DNA of 64,000 bases. Origin: Aquiflexum lacus (GTDB taxonomy: Bacteria; Bacteroidota; Bacteroidia; Cytophagales; Cyclobacteriaceae). This document shows positions 17,718-26,212 of this stretch, piece by piece; the stretch's first letter is position 1; every line of letters begins with the position of its first letter. Below the pieces are notes generated by a model. The model was given only the letters and a program-made list of their open reading frames with translations, did not search any database and was not told the DNA's origin. The stretch is from positions 124,001 to 188,000 of the forward strand of contig NZ_JABFHF010000008.1 of assembly GCF_015476655.1 (NCBI RefSeq), read 5' to 3'. A program made the position numbers and the translations under genes.

Positions 17718-18302
17718 CTAAAACTTATACCCCACACCAAATTGAACACCAAGTTCTGTCAAAATATGCTTAGAATTTTCAGGCCTGATAAAGGGAATAG
17801 CTGAATGCTTTTTAAAATTCGGAAAAAGGGAAAATGAAAGATTGCCGGTTCCGTATTTGCCTCCCAACTCCAATAAGTATCCTATTCCACTTTGATCAGA
17901 AAAGTTGTTTTCTGTAAGCTGAAAATCCACCAATGGTCCCCCGGATAAAAACAGATAATTGAAGAAATTGTATTCCAATAAAACAGGAACTGATATCAAT
18001 TGAAACCTTTGGGAATACTGTGTTAAAGTATGATTGGCAGGATTGGCATTGAAGTCAATCAGACTATTGGAATAATTAAACCCTAATCCCACTCTGGTAT
18101 TTTCTAAAACCTGACTATAAAAAATGACACCACATTCAACAAAATTCCTTGTTTGGATGCTACCTTCTCCAAACATCGGGACTTGTCTATTGATGAAAGC
18201 CTTTGATGTACCCGCAAACACTTTTAGTTCATTTACATTTTGGCAATACGTCCCTAAACTGGTTAAAAACAATCCTATAGACAATATGTACTTTTTAGTC
18301 AT
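17718..18302 (-). CDS. Outer-membrane beta-barrel protein (porin-like, unknown role)
   Basis: A 194-residue protein with a signal peptide (MTKKYILSIGLFLTSLGTYC) and alternating amphipathic strands such as VGLGFNYSNSLIDF and LFLSGGPLVDFQL. It ends in the aromatic VGYKF, as expected for a small outer-membrane barrel. It converges with iorB (16-nt gap), and the two genes share a GTATAAG/CTTATAC inverted repeat at about 17695-17732 that may act as a bidirectional terminator. I do not recognise a specific family beyond the general outer-membrane barrel type. Confidence 0.7.
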   Translation of the reverse strand: MTKKYILSIGLFLTSLGTYCQNVNELKVFAGTSKAFINRQVPMFGEGSIQTRNFVECGVIFYSQVLENTRVGLGFNYSNSLIDFNANPANHTLTQYSQRFQLISVPVLLEYNFFNYLFLSGGPLVDFQLTENNFSDQSGIGYLLELGGKYGTGNLSFSLFPNFKKHSAIPFIRPENSKHILTELGVQFGVGYKF

Positions 18303-18380
18303 ATAGAAAGAAATTTATGTTTCATTTGCCTATACGCAAGTCGAATGAGAAACGCGACAATTCTAAATATTTACTAAACT

Positions 18381-18413
18381 AATCCTTCGAGGTTTTAAAA
18401 AACTTAAAGGATT
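18381..18413. repeat. Palindromic repeat, copy 1 (TCCTTCGAGG type)
   Basis: AATCCTTCGAGGTTTT followed by an imperfect inverse ending in AAAGGATT. A near-identical palindrome is at 19673-19704, on the other side of the intervening lipoprotein gene. Confidence 0.6.
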
Positions 18414-18441
18414 GGACAAAAAAGCATCAAATAGATGATAT

Positions 18442-19572
18442 TTATCTTTTGACCAATTGAAGTTTAAAAAAGGTGATGTAATCATGTTCTTCTCCAAGAT
18501 AATCATCATCTCTTAAGGCATAGAATGGCTTGTCTAGTTCTTCTATATTGAGTATTAATTTGATTTTTGAAGGAACAATCATCTCATTGGACCAACCATA
18601 TCCATACCTGTAGATTTTGAGATAATTGGTAATGAATTCCGGATACCGGAAAAAATTTTCTCTTTCCTTTAAGTTGTTGTTCGTAAAAGTATCTTCGTCA
18701 ATTCCACCATGATATGTGACAATGATATGGTTCGAATCTGAATATATGCCTCGGATTTGTGCTTCAAACATTTTTATCATTTCTCGATATGTCACAGGAG
18801 TGTTTTGTCCTGGGAATAATTTAAAATCGGTTGGCTCCATATCAATACTTCTTTGCCAGGTAATACTATCCCCTAAAGCATATACATGCAAAATGGGCTC
18901 ATTGGAAAAGGTGAAATACAAGCTGTCGTTTTCTATGGTGAAATTTATGTTGGGCCGATTAAAAAAATCATCACTGCTAAATTTTGATGTCGGAGGTGTA
19001 TTAACAACTGGTTTTGATGTTTCTGTATTTAAATCATACAATTCCAAAAGAGGGTAATCTCTATAAAAATGGTCAATATAAGGACTGATACCATTGCGTC
19101 CTGGATACCATAACAGCAATTTTTCTTTCCAAACAGCAATATTTCTTCTGTTGTAGGCACCGCCTCTAGCTTCACCCATAAAGGGCATTTCCAAACTTTC
19201 TTTTAAATTAAGGTCGCCATCGAAATGATAAATATTATTAAATGAAGTCGTTCCAAAGAATTCTCCTTTATGTTCAAGTAAAGTCTCCAAGCGCATTACT
19301 GACCCAGGTCCTTCTTTAGGAAATTCTTTTTTTACAAGAATATTTCCTGTTGAGTCAAACTTAATCAAAGTACTATTTGAAATGTCTTTAATCAGACCTA
19401 TTCCATTATTAAAAATCCCTTCTCTGATATCAGCCAAATAATCCACCTGAATAGAATCCAATATCACAAGTTCCCACTCGTTTGAGTCAGCTGTGTTTTG
19501 GGAATATATTTCTCGCTCTGAGCAACTAAAGATTAATGCTCCAATCAATAATATTATAATCCGAATTTTCAT
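18442..19572 (-). CDS. Secreted lipoprotein, DUF4221 / propeller-like
   Basis: A 376-residue protein with a lipoprotein signal (MKIRIIILLIGALIFSCS, lipobox ending at Cys17). The rest alternates short beta strands with GD/DG turns (KFDSTGNILVKKEF, YHFDGDLNLKESLE), suggesting a beta-propeller. It resembles the DUF4221 lipoproteins common in Cyclobacteriaceae, but this is recognition by style, without a specific motif. It is a single gene flanked by two copies of the same palindrome. Role unknown. Confidence 0.6.
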   Translation of the reverse strand: MKIRIIILLIGALIFSCSEREIYSQNTADSNEWELVILDSIQVDYLADIREGIFNNGIGLIKDISNSTLIKFDSTGNILVKKEFPKEGPGSVMRLETLLEHKGEFFGTTSFNNIYHFDGDLNLKESLEMPFMGEARGGAYNRRNIAVWKEKLLLWYPGRNGISPYIDHFYRDYPLLELYDLNTETSKPVVNTPPTSKFSSDDFFNRPNINFTIENDSLYFTFSNEPILHVYALGDSITWQRSIDMEPTDFKLFPGQNTPVTYREMIKMFEAQIRGIYSDSNHIIVTYHGGIDEDTFTNNNLKERENFFRYPEFITNYLKIYRYGYGWSNEMIVPSKIKLILNIEELDKPFYALRDDDYLGEEHDYITFFKLQLVKR

Positions 19573-19672
19573 ACCTGATTTTTAACCTAATTCATAAGTG
19601 TAATTTCAAATTGCAGATTAATTTACTTTTTTTTAGTTTTTCAAAAAAACTTCAGGGCTGTTAAAAAGGCAA

Positions 19673-19704
19673 AATCCTTCGAGGTTTTAAAAACCTCAAA
19701 GGAT
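19673..19704. repeat. Palindromic repeat, copy 2 (TCCTTCGAGG type)
   Basis: AATCCTTCGAGGTTTT faces AAAACCTCAAAGGAT, giving a hairpin of about 15 bp with one mismatch. It matches the element at 18381-18413. Confidence 0.65.
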
Positions 19705-19738
19705 AAAAAAAAGTGCCCACCTACCGGCAGACACTTTT
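19705..19738 (-). terminator. rpsA terminator
   Basis: Read on the minus strand, AAAAGTG pairs with CACTTTT across a 16-nt loop and is followed by a run of eight T. It lies about 55 nt past the rpsA stop. Confidence 0.75.
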
Positions 19739-19763
19739 CTTATTTTTCATTGACGCTACCCAA

Positions 19764-19798
19764 TCTTATGTCTCACGTCTTATATCTCACGTCTTACT
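19764..19798. repeat. Degenerate heptamer array TCTYAYG x5
   Basis: Reads TCTTATG, TCTCACG, TCTTATA, TCTCACG, TCTTACT in tandem. The last unit overlaps the rpsA stop codon. The same heptamer appears as a perfect array at 55713-55747. Confidence 0.6.
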
Positions 19799-21563
19799 TC
19801 TTCCCGCCTTCCATCTTTTCCTTCAACTCAGCCAAAGCGCCGATATCACCCAAAGTGGATTTATCAGCTGCGGCATCAGCAGCAGGTGCAGCAGCTTTCT
19901 TGGCAGCTTTTTTAGGAGCAGCAGCCGGTTTGGCTTCTTCTCTAAATGTAGCAGTATGGGAAAGGACAATTCTCTTGTCATCTTTGGAGAATTCAGTTAC
20001 CCTGAAATCCAAAGACTCACCAACTTCTACTGAAGAACCGTCTGCTTTTTCCAAATTCTTGGAAGTTGCAAATCCTTCCAATCCGTAAGGGAGTTCAAGA
20101 ACAGCACCTTTGTCGTTTTTGGAAACCACGGTACACTTGTGGTCAGAACCTACGGGGAATACAGTTTCGAAAGTATCCCATGGATTTTCTTCCAATTGCT
20201 TGTGACCAAGGGCCAATCTTCTGTTGTCCACATCAAGTTCCAATACAGCAACATCCAATTCATCACCTACTTTTACAAATTCAGCAGGATGTTTGATTTT
20301 CTTGGTCCAAGAAAGGTCAGATACGTGAACCAAGCCATCGATACCTTCTTCCAATTCCAGGAACAAGCCAAAGTTGGTCAGGTTTCTTACCACTCCTTTG
20401 TGTTTGGTCCCAATGCCGTATTTAGAAGACATATCACCCTTAGTCCAAGGATCTTCAGTCAATTGCTTGATACCCAAAGACATTTTTCTTTCGTCTTTGT
20501 CCAAAGTCAATACAACAGCTTCGATCTCATCACCTACTTTCACAAAGTCAGCAGGATTTCTCAAGTGCTGTGACCAGCTCATTTCAGAAACGTGGATCAA
20601 ACCTTCAACACCGGCTGCCAATTCAAGGAATGCTCCGTAATCTGCTACGTTTACAATCTTGCCTTTAACTTTAGAACCGATTTCAAGGTCAGCAGAAAGC
20701 GCATCCCAAGGATGAGAAGTCAACTGCTTCATACCCAAGGAAATTCTCTTTTTGTCATCATCGAAATCAAGTACAACAATCTGAACTTTGTCGTCAAGGT
20801 TAAGTACTTCTTCCGGATGATTGATTCTTCCCCACGAGATATCAGTAATGTGAAGCAAACCATCTACACCACCCAAATCGATGAATACACCGAAGTTGGT
20901 CATGTTTTTGATCACACCTTCCAATACCTGACCTTTCTCAAGGTTGTTCAATATTTCAGCTTTTTGTTTCTCAAGATCTTTTTCGATCAAGACTTTGTGA
21001 GAAACAACTACGTTATCATTGGTGTGGTTGATTTTAACCACTTTCACTTCCATTTTCTTACCTACATAGATATCAAAATCCCTGATAGGCTTCACGTCAA
21101 TCTGGGAACCCGGCAAGAAGGCTTCAACACCGTAGATATCTACGATCAGACCACCTTTGGTTCTTCTTTTGACAAGACCTTCGATGACACTGTCATTTGC
21201 CAAAGCATCTTCGATATCGCTCCATGCACGGACCATTCTGGCTTTCTTTCTTGAAAGCACCAATTGACCCAATGAATTTTCCTGCTCTTCGATGAACAAT
21301 TCCACTTCATCACCGATTTTAAGATCAGGAAGATCACGGAATTCGGATACTGGCACCAAACCATCGGATTTGAAACCGATATTGATGATCACGTCCTTGT
21401 CATTGATACCTACTACAGTTCCTTTGATGACTTCTTTTTCGGTGATTTCATTCAAAGTGCCGGCATACATGGCTTCCATTTCAGCACGCTGATCTTTGGA
21501 ATAGCCTTCGCCAAAACCTTTAGTGGAGAAATTGTCCCAGTTAAACTCTTTTTGATTAGACAT
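19794..21563 (-). CDS. rpsA: 30S ribosomal protein S1
   Basis: A 589-residue RNA-binding ribosomal protein that recruits mRNA to the 30S subunit. This matters in Bacteroidota, where Shine-Dalgarno pairing is little used. Six S1-type OB-fold repeats can be followed: GTVVGINDKDVIINIGF, GLVKRRTKGGLIVDIYG, GVIKNMTNFGVFIDLGG, GKIVNVADYGAFLELAAG, GVVRNLTNFGLFLELEEG and CTVVSKNDKGAVLELPYG. The C-terminus is an Ala/Lys-rich linker (KPAAAPKKAAKKAAAPAA) and a short acidic helix. It is monocistronic, with its own promoter, a structured leader and a terminator. Confidence 0.97.
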   Translation of the reverse strand: MSNQKEFNWDNFSTKGFGEGYSKDQRAEMEAMYAGTLNEITEKEVIKGTVVGINDKDVIINIGFKSDGLVPVSEFRDLPDLKIGDEVELFIEEQENSLGQLVLSRKKARMVRAWSDIEDALANDSVIEGLVKRRTKGGLIVDIYGVEAFLPGSQIDVKPIRDFDIYVGKKMEVKVVKINHTNDNVVVSHKVLIEKDLEKQKAEILNNLEKGQVLEGVIKNMTNFGVFIDLGGVDGLLHITDISWGRINHPEEVLNLDDKVQIVVLDFDDDKKRISLGMKQLTSHPWDALSADLEIGSKVKGKIVNVADYGAFLELAAGVEGLIHVSEMSWSQHLRNPADFVKVGDEIEAVVLTLDKDERKMSLGIKQLTEDPWTKGDMSSKYGIGTKHKGVVRNLTNFGLFLELEEGIDGLVHVSDLSWTKKIKHPAEFVKVGDELDVAVLELDVDNRRLALGHKQLEENPWDTFETVFPVGSDHKCTVVSKNDKGAVLELPYGLEGFATSKNLEKADGSSVEVGESLDFRVTEFSKDDKRIVLSHTATFREEAKPAAAPKKAAKKAAAPAADAAADKSTLGDIGALAELKEKMEGGKK

Positions 21564-21678
21564 ATTGTGTAATGACCCTGTTTATCAACAACCCTAGGAT
21601 CATGTGGGCTGAGGTTTTTAGTATTAGATAAAATCCCTGAGAATCAGTCCCTGAGACCCCGTTCACCCGAACGGACTG

Positions 21679-21686
21679 CAAAGGTA
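21679..21686 (-). promoter_or_regulatory. rpsA promoter -7 box and leader
   Basis: TACCTTTG on the minus strand fits TAnnTTTG; the -33 element is weak. Transcription would start near 21674, at the edge of a 6-bp hairpin CCGTTC/GAACGG (21659-21674). The leader of about 110 nt then contains the octamer CTCAGGGA twice (21634-21641 and 21648-21655 as the complement). S1 autoregulation through such a leader is plausible but not shown. Confidence 0.55.
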
Positions 21687-22024
21687 GGGTTTTTTGGGAA
21701 AAGTGAAATATTTAGATTGAAAAATACATATTTAATAGTAACCTCTACTTCGCCAATTATCCTATTTTCTATAATTGGCAGGACGGGAGACCGAAGTCGG
21801 AAGACCTATGAACCGGACATTAAAGTCTCCTACAAATAATTATATCGTACTACCATTTTATTGGCATATCTGCCTACTTACTTATTCATTTATCTTTTAA
21901 TCCTTGAATGAAGTCAATAATATTGCAAAAAAAGAAACCCCTGAAATCGCTCCAGGGGTTGTTTGCAAACAGAGAGTTAGTAAATTGATTTAAAATTGCC
22001 CAAAATTAATCAATTAATCAGATT
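21687..22024. other. Gene-free stretch with hairpins between rpsA and plsC
   Basis: No gene is seen. It contains a perfect 9-bp inverted repeat GCCAATTAT/ATAATTGGC (21753-21780), a CCGAAGTCGG palindrome shortly after it, and the terminator-like hairpin at 21929-21960. The promoter of plsC should lie in the last 60 nt, but I find no clear consensus. Confidence 0.5.
21929..21960 (-). terminator. Terminator-like hairpin facing the minus strand, no gene upstream of it
   Basis: AACCCCTG (21936-21943) pairs with CAGGGGTT (21953-21960). On the minus strand the stem is followed by CTTTTTTT, a good intrinsic terminator. On the plus strand the downstream sequence is only GTTTGC. No minus-strand gene precedes it within the neighbourhood. 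Confidence 0.55.
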
Positions 22025-22753
22025 ATGAAAATCTTCCAGTGGATTTATACGCTGTATGCAGCTTTGTTATTTATTGTTCTGATGCTGATTTTAGGATTGT
22101 TTATTGTTTTCCCTCTTTTGGTAAGTTCAAGAGGAGGGAAAATCTCTTTTATATTTATTCGAATGTGGGCGGCTTTTTGGTCTTTTTTGGCAGGAATAAG
22201 ATATCAAGTTCACGGGAGGGAATATATCGAACCAAATCAGCCTTATATCTACATTTTCAATCATCGGTCATTTATCGATGCGCCAGTCATTCCCATGGCC
22301 ATCCACCAAGAAGTCCGGGCTATAGGCAAAAAAGAACTTTCCAAAATCCCCATTTTTGGTTTTATCGTATCCCGTGTGGCTGTTTGGGTGGACAGAAAAG
22401 ATGCAGCATCAAGAAAAGCATCAGTAGAGAAACTATTAAAAATTTTAGAAAAAGGCATTTCAATAGTAGTAGCACCTGAAGGAACAAGAAACGATTCCGG
22501 TCAGGCCCTATTATCTTTTCAAAAAGGTGCTTTTAGGATTGCAGCTGAAACCGGCATACCCATCATGCCTATGGCAGTGATCGGTGCGGATAGGGTAATG
22601 AAACGAGGCTCTATATTAATGAGACCAGGAATAATCCATATTTATTTTTCCTCACCCATCAAAACGACCTCGTACTCGGGAGAGGAAGGATACAATAGAT
22701 TGGCTGAAAAATGTTTTAATAGGTTGGAGGCTATGATTTTGACGCACGAGTAA
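22025..22753 (+). CDS. plsC: 1-acyl-sn-glycerol-3-phosphate acyltransferase
   Basis: A 242-residue membrane-associated acyltransferase that makes phosphatidic acid from lysophosphatidic acid. The catalytic HX4D motif is NHRSFIDAP near residue 80. The glycerol-phosphate binding motif is APEGTRNDSG near residue 155. An N-terminal helix (residues 7-35) anchors it in the inner membrane. The family contains other lysophospholipid acyltransferases, so the exact substrate is inferred. It is followed by a small hairpin terminator. Confidence 0.9.
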   Translation: MKIFQWIYTLYAALLFIVLMLILGLFIVFPLLVSSRGGKISFIFIRMWAAFWSFLAGIRYQVHGREYIEPNQPYIYIFNHRSFIDAPVIPMAIHQEVRAIGKKELSKIPIFGFIVSRVAVWVDRKDAASRKASVEKLLKILEKGISIVVAPEGTRNDSGQALLSFQKGAFRIAAETGIPIMPMAVIGADRVMKRGSILMRPGIIHIYFSSPIKTTSYSGEEGYNRLAEKCFNRLEAMILTHE

Positions 22754-22768
22754 GAAGCAATTAATTTT

Positions 22769-22788
22769 CACCCATTCGGGTGTATTTT
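22769..22788 (+). terminator. Short terminator after plsC
   Basis: CACCC (22769-22773) pairs with GGGTG (22778-22782) with loop ATTC, then TATTTT. Confidence 0.55.
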
Positions 22789-22843
22789 CCAGGTTACTAA
22801 TTGCGGACTTTTGGTTTATTCAATAACCAAAAAAATAAATAAA

Positions 22844-23152
22844 ATGGAAACTGCAATTATTCTTCAAAAAAGCCAAGTGGCAACTTCAGTAGAAAAAGCC
22901 GAAACGAAAGTTACCAAAACAAAAAAATATGGTTTCTACGCCAAAAAAAGATGCTTCCTGCTTTACGGATTGATGATAGGCGGAATTGGTCTTATATTGT
23001 TAAGCAAATTTATCCTCGGTACTTTAATCTTACTTTTTTCCGCAGGATTACTTTTCTTATTAAAAGACCTTGATGAAGCGCTAACTTTAGATCTGAATTT
23101 TAGTCCAAGTGATGAGGTAAACCATGATTTAAAAAAGGATCTGGATTTTTAA
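22844..23152 (+). CDS. Small membrane protein of unknown function
   Basis: About 102 residues from the ATG at 22844 (METAIILQKSQ). An in-frame TTG at 22811 is less likely as a start. A charged N-terminus (about 40 residues, Lys-rich) leads to a hydrophobic region containing two helices (LLYGLMIGGIGLILL and FILGTLILLFSAGLLFLL). An acidic C-terminal tail ends in DLKKDLDF. I recognise no family. It lies between plsC and another small gene and shares no operon signal with either. Confidence 0.55.
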   Translation: METAIILQKSQVATSVEKAETKVTKTKKYGFYAKKRCFLLYGLMIGGIGLILLSKFILGTLILLFSAGLLFLLKDLDEALTLDLNFSPSDEVNHDLKKDLDF

Positions 23153-23243
23153 AAACCTAATCTCAACGTAAGGTAAAGAAATCTCAAAAGTCTAACTCAG
23201 CTATTCATAATGCCTCTGGTTGGTTAATCGGAACTGTTTATGC

Positions 23244-23453
23244 ATGAAAAAAAACAACAAAAAAGCAGATGTTAATGCTTTTGTAAACATTGCTATCAAT
23301 CAGCATTTAAATCTCTGGGAAATTTCATCAGAATTGATCTCTATGGAATGTCAGCTTAGGGAATCTTTTGAAAAAAACAGCGAATTGAAGAAAGTTGATT
23401 CTAAAATCCAATGGAATGGATTTTGGCAAAATTTGAAAAATTGGTTAAAATGA
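23244..23453 (+). CDS. Small hypothetical protein, 69 residues
   Basis: Starts at the ATG at 23244 (MKKNNKKADVNAFVNIAINQ) and ends in WNGFWQNLKNWLK. It is mostly predicted helix, with no signal peptide and no recognised domain. It lies 75 nt before a sensor kinase gene. The strongly helical, charged composition and the absence of a competing gene make it plausible, but coding status is not certain. Confidence 0.4.
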   Translation: MKKNNKKADVNAFVNIAINQHLNLWEISSELISMECQLRESFEKNSELKKVDSKIQWNGFWQNLKNWLK

Positions 23454-23527
23454 AAGTAAAATTATCATTCCCAATATAAATTTAAACAATTCATTAATTA
23501 AATTTATACATCATGCTTTTCTGAGAT

Positions 23528-25444
23528 ATGAGATATGTTTTTTCACTTTTCTTTTCATGTATATATTTTGTTGGATATAGCCAGGACAATTCTAAATTGG
23601 ATAGTCTGATCAATCAACTTGATGGTACTTTAAATTCTTTTGAAAGGATAGAAATACTATGGGAAGCCGCCGAGCTTTCCTTGGAAGTAGATGTTACTCA
23701 AACCAAAAGATTCACATCTGAATTGATGGAAATTCCTAAGATCCAGAATGATTCCAGTTCGTTGATAAAAGCTTTAAAAATCCAAGCAACCGCGGAACGT
23801 TGGTTGGGAAATTATATGCAAAGTATTAGAGAGTTTTCCCAATGCTATGATTATTACAAGCATCACCAAGATACGGCCAATTGGGTTTTTTCCTGTTCAT
23901 ATTTAGGTGCAATGAACAATTTTATGGGCTACCAAGAGGAAGCCCAAAAATATTTATTTGAAAAATATGATTTATTGAAAACTAAGGGTGAGACAACTGA
24001 GTTGGCAGGAGCGGTAAATGGTATCGCTATTTTTTATGCCAATTTGGGGCAAAATGAAAAGGCACTTTCAAGATATCAGGAAGCTTTATCATTGTATGAA
24101 ACCGCAGAGGATATTCTTGGACAGGCAAGTGTCCATGCTAACTTAGGTCTGTTATTGATGGGTGAAGGCAAACTGGATGAAGCAGAATTCCATTTGAAGA
24201 TGCAAGGAATGCTGGATTCATTGGTCATGGATGAAAGAGGGTTAGGGTTTCACTTTGATTTCATGGGTTCCCTCAAACTCCAACAAGGTAAAAAAGAAGA
24301 GGCATTGACATATCACCTTACCGGATTGAAGATACGTGAGAACCTTCCAAGTTTATACAACATAGGAGAATCTAGGGCAAGCTTAGCGAATGTCTTATAT
24401 GAATTGGGTCGTTATAATGAGGCAATAGAACAGGCAAATAAACTATTGGAATCAAAAAATGAAACCCAATCCCTAAGTCATCAAGAACGGGCTTACGCAG
24501 TTTTGGCAGAATCATTTGAAGCTTTAGGTGATTACAGAATGGCTCTTGAAAACTATAAGAATCTGAAAATAATGTCAGATTCAATTTTTAACAGTGACAT
24601 GATTGATGTGATTGCAGAAAAGGATGCAAAATTTGAATTGGTAGAACAAAAAAACAGAATCGCCCTTTTGGATACAGAAAATTTGGCATCAAAAACTATT
24701 ATTGCTCAAAAAAACAAAACCATACTTTTCATTGTGCTTGGTTTAAGTTTGGTATCGGCTTTAACAGTCATTCTTTATCTTTTAGGAAGAAAATACCTAA
24801 ATCAGAAAAAACATCTCGGAAAATTGGTAACCGAAAAAGACATCCTTCTTAGAGAAATACACCATCGGGTAAAAAACAATCTTCAGTTGGTTTCAAGTTT
24901 ATTGACCTTACAGGGAAAATCTATGGATAATGAAATGGCCTTACAAGCCATCAATGAAGGTAAAAACCGAGTCAGGTCAATGGCCCTAATTCATCAGGAC
25001 CTTTACCAAAAAGAAAATCTGACGAGCGTCAATGTGGAAACTTACCTCAAAAAACTCTGCAAAGAACTGTTCAATACTTACAATATTCACAAAGAACAAG
25101 TCAAACTTAAACTTGATATTGATAACATCAATTTGGATGTTGATACCTTGGTCCCTTTAGGTTTAATAATCAATGAATTGATAACCAATAGCCTTAAATA
25201 TGCTTTTCCTGACGGCAGGGAAGGATTTCTTGAAATAACCTTGAAGGAAAATCAAAAAAAACTAATTCTTAAAATCACAGATGATGGAGTAGGATTTGAC
25301 CCTTCAATAGTTCGTGAAAATTCCTTCGGACAAAACCTTGTCAAATCTTTAATCAATCAACTTGACGGAGAATTAACCCATAAAAATGATAATGGCACTT
25401 CCATAAAAATGACCTTCAAGGACTATTCCATAAATCCCAACTAA
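23528..25444 (+). CDS. TPR-containing sensor histidine kinase (HisKA_2 type)
   Basis: A 638-residue two-component sensor. A signal peptide (residues 1-18) leads to a periplasmic TPR region (about 60-360; units such as AVNGIAIFYANLGQNEKAL). One membrane helix lies near 400-418 (TILFIVLGLSLVSALTVILY). The cytoplasmic dimerisation domain carries the phosphorylatable His in REIHHRVKNNLQLVSSLL, the HisKA_2 pattern. The ATPase domain shows NELITNSLKYAF (N box) and DDGVGFDP (G1 box). It lies 43 nt upstream of a response regulator, almost certainly its partner. The stimulus is unknown. Confidence 0.9.
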   Translation: MRYVFSLFFSCIYFVGYSQDNSKLDSLINQLDGTLNSFERIEILWEAAELSLEVDVTQTKRFTSELMEIPKIQNDSSSLIKALKIQATAERWLGNYMQSIREFSQCYDYYKHHQDTANWVFSCSYLGAMNNFMGYQEEAQKYLFEKYDLLKTKGETTELAGAVNGIAIFYANLGQNEKALSRYQEALSLYETAEDILGQASVHANLGLLLMGEGKLDEAEFHLKMQGMLDSLVMDERGLGFHFDFMGSLKLQQGKKEEALTYHLTGLKIRENLPSLYNIGESRASLANVLYELGRYNEAIEQANKLLESKNETQSLSHQERAYAVLAESFEALGDYRMALENYKNLKIMSDSIFNSDMIDVIAEKDAKFELVEQKNRIALLDTENLASKTIIAQKNKTILFIVLGLSLVSALTVILYLLGRKYLNQKKHLGKLVTEKDILLREIHHRVKNNLQLVSSLLTLQGKSMDNEMALQAINEGKNRVRSMALIHQDLYQKENLTSVNVETYLKKLCKELFNTYNIHKEQVKLKLDIDNINLDVDTLVPLGLIINELITNSLKYAFPDGREGFLEITLKENQKKLILKITDDGVGFDPSIVRENSFGQNLVKSLINQLDGELTHKNDNGTSIKMTFKDYSINPN

Positions 25445-25487
25445 ATCACACGAATAATAGCCTTTTCAAAATGAAAGTTATAAACCC

Positions 25488-26084
25488 ATGAAGAAGATTT
25501 TGATTATAGAAGATGAAGCCATCATTGCTGAAGAAATCAAATATATAATTGAGTCTTTGGGACATGAAGTAATAGGCATTATCATGAATGGAGACAAAGC
25601 CATCAATCTCTTACCAAGTATCAATGCTGATCTGATTTTACTTGACATTCAGATCAAAGGTTCAGTTTCTGGAATTGAACTAGCTCATCTAATCCGAAAA
25701 AAGTATCACACACCATTTGTATTTTTGACTGCATTTTCAGATGCGGGTACGCTGGAAAAAGTCAAAGAAACGCTACCCTATGGATACATTGTAAAACCCT
25801 TTGATGAAACGGATATAAAAGTTGCTATAGAACTTGCACTTTATAAATTCAGCATGGAGACTGCGGATATTCAATTCGATAAAGCTTTAGTAGAGAAAAA
25901 ATTCAATATCACTTTGTCTGAAAGAGAATATGGAATCCTTAAATTTTTCCGTGAAGGACTTTCATACCAGGACGTTGCAGATAAACTTTTTCTCAGCATC
26001 AACACTGTCAAAAGCTATCAAAAAAGATTGTATCAAATTTTTGAGGTCAATTCCAAAGTAGAGCTTATCAAAAAAATCGGATGA
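25488..26084 (+). CDS. Response regulator with LuxR-type HTH
   Basis: A 198-residue regulator. The N-terminal receiver domain has the acidic pair E8/D9, the phosphoacceptor Asp53 (LILLDIQIKG), the Thr of FLTAF and the Lys of IVKPFDE. The C-terminal part (about 134-198) is a LuxR/NarL-like helix-turn-helix, with LSEREYGILKFFREGLSYQD followed by VADKLFLSINTVKSY. It directly follows the TPR sensor kinase and probably forms one operon with it. Target genes cannot be read from the sequence. Confidence 0.9.
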   Translation: MKKILIIEDEAIIAEEIKYIIESLGHEVIGIIMNGDKAINLLPSINADLILLDIQIKGSVSGIELAHLIRKKYHTPFVFLTAFSDAGTLEKVKETLPYGYIVKPFDETDIKVAIELALYKFSMETADIQFDKALVEKKFNITLSEREYGILKFFREGLSYQDVADKLFLSINTVKSYQKRLYQIFEVNSKVELIKKIG

Positions 26085-26176
26085 GTTATTCTAAGCTGGT
26101 AGCTTCGGTTCTCTTAGTATTGAGACTTTGGCTCAACCTACACAACAACCAGTGCTACAATCGCTGAACTCAGAGG

Positions 26177-26199
26177 GTCCAACGGTACAACCGTTGGAC
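26177..26199. terminator. Hairpin between convergent genes
   Basis: A perfect 9-bp inverted repeat GTCCAACGG/CCGTTGGAC with a 5-nt loop TACAA, between the response regulator and a convergent gene. There is no T tract on either side, so it may be a repeat element and not a classical terminator. Confidence 0.4.
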
Positions 26200-26212
26200 A
26201 ACCAAACAACGC

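Noticed and set aside
20592-21254. 220-codon open frame opposite rpsA
   Set aside because: It is a shadow of the S1 gene; its translation is rich in Phe/Tyr/Asp with no domain, and rpsA is certain.
26085-26212. Small gene between the response regulator and TIM-barrel gene
   Set aside because: There is no frame with a credible start; only an inverted repeat is present.
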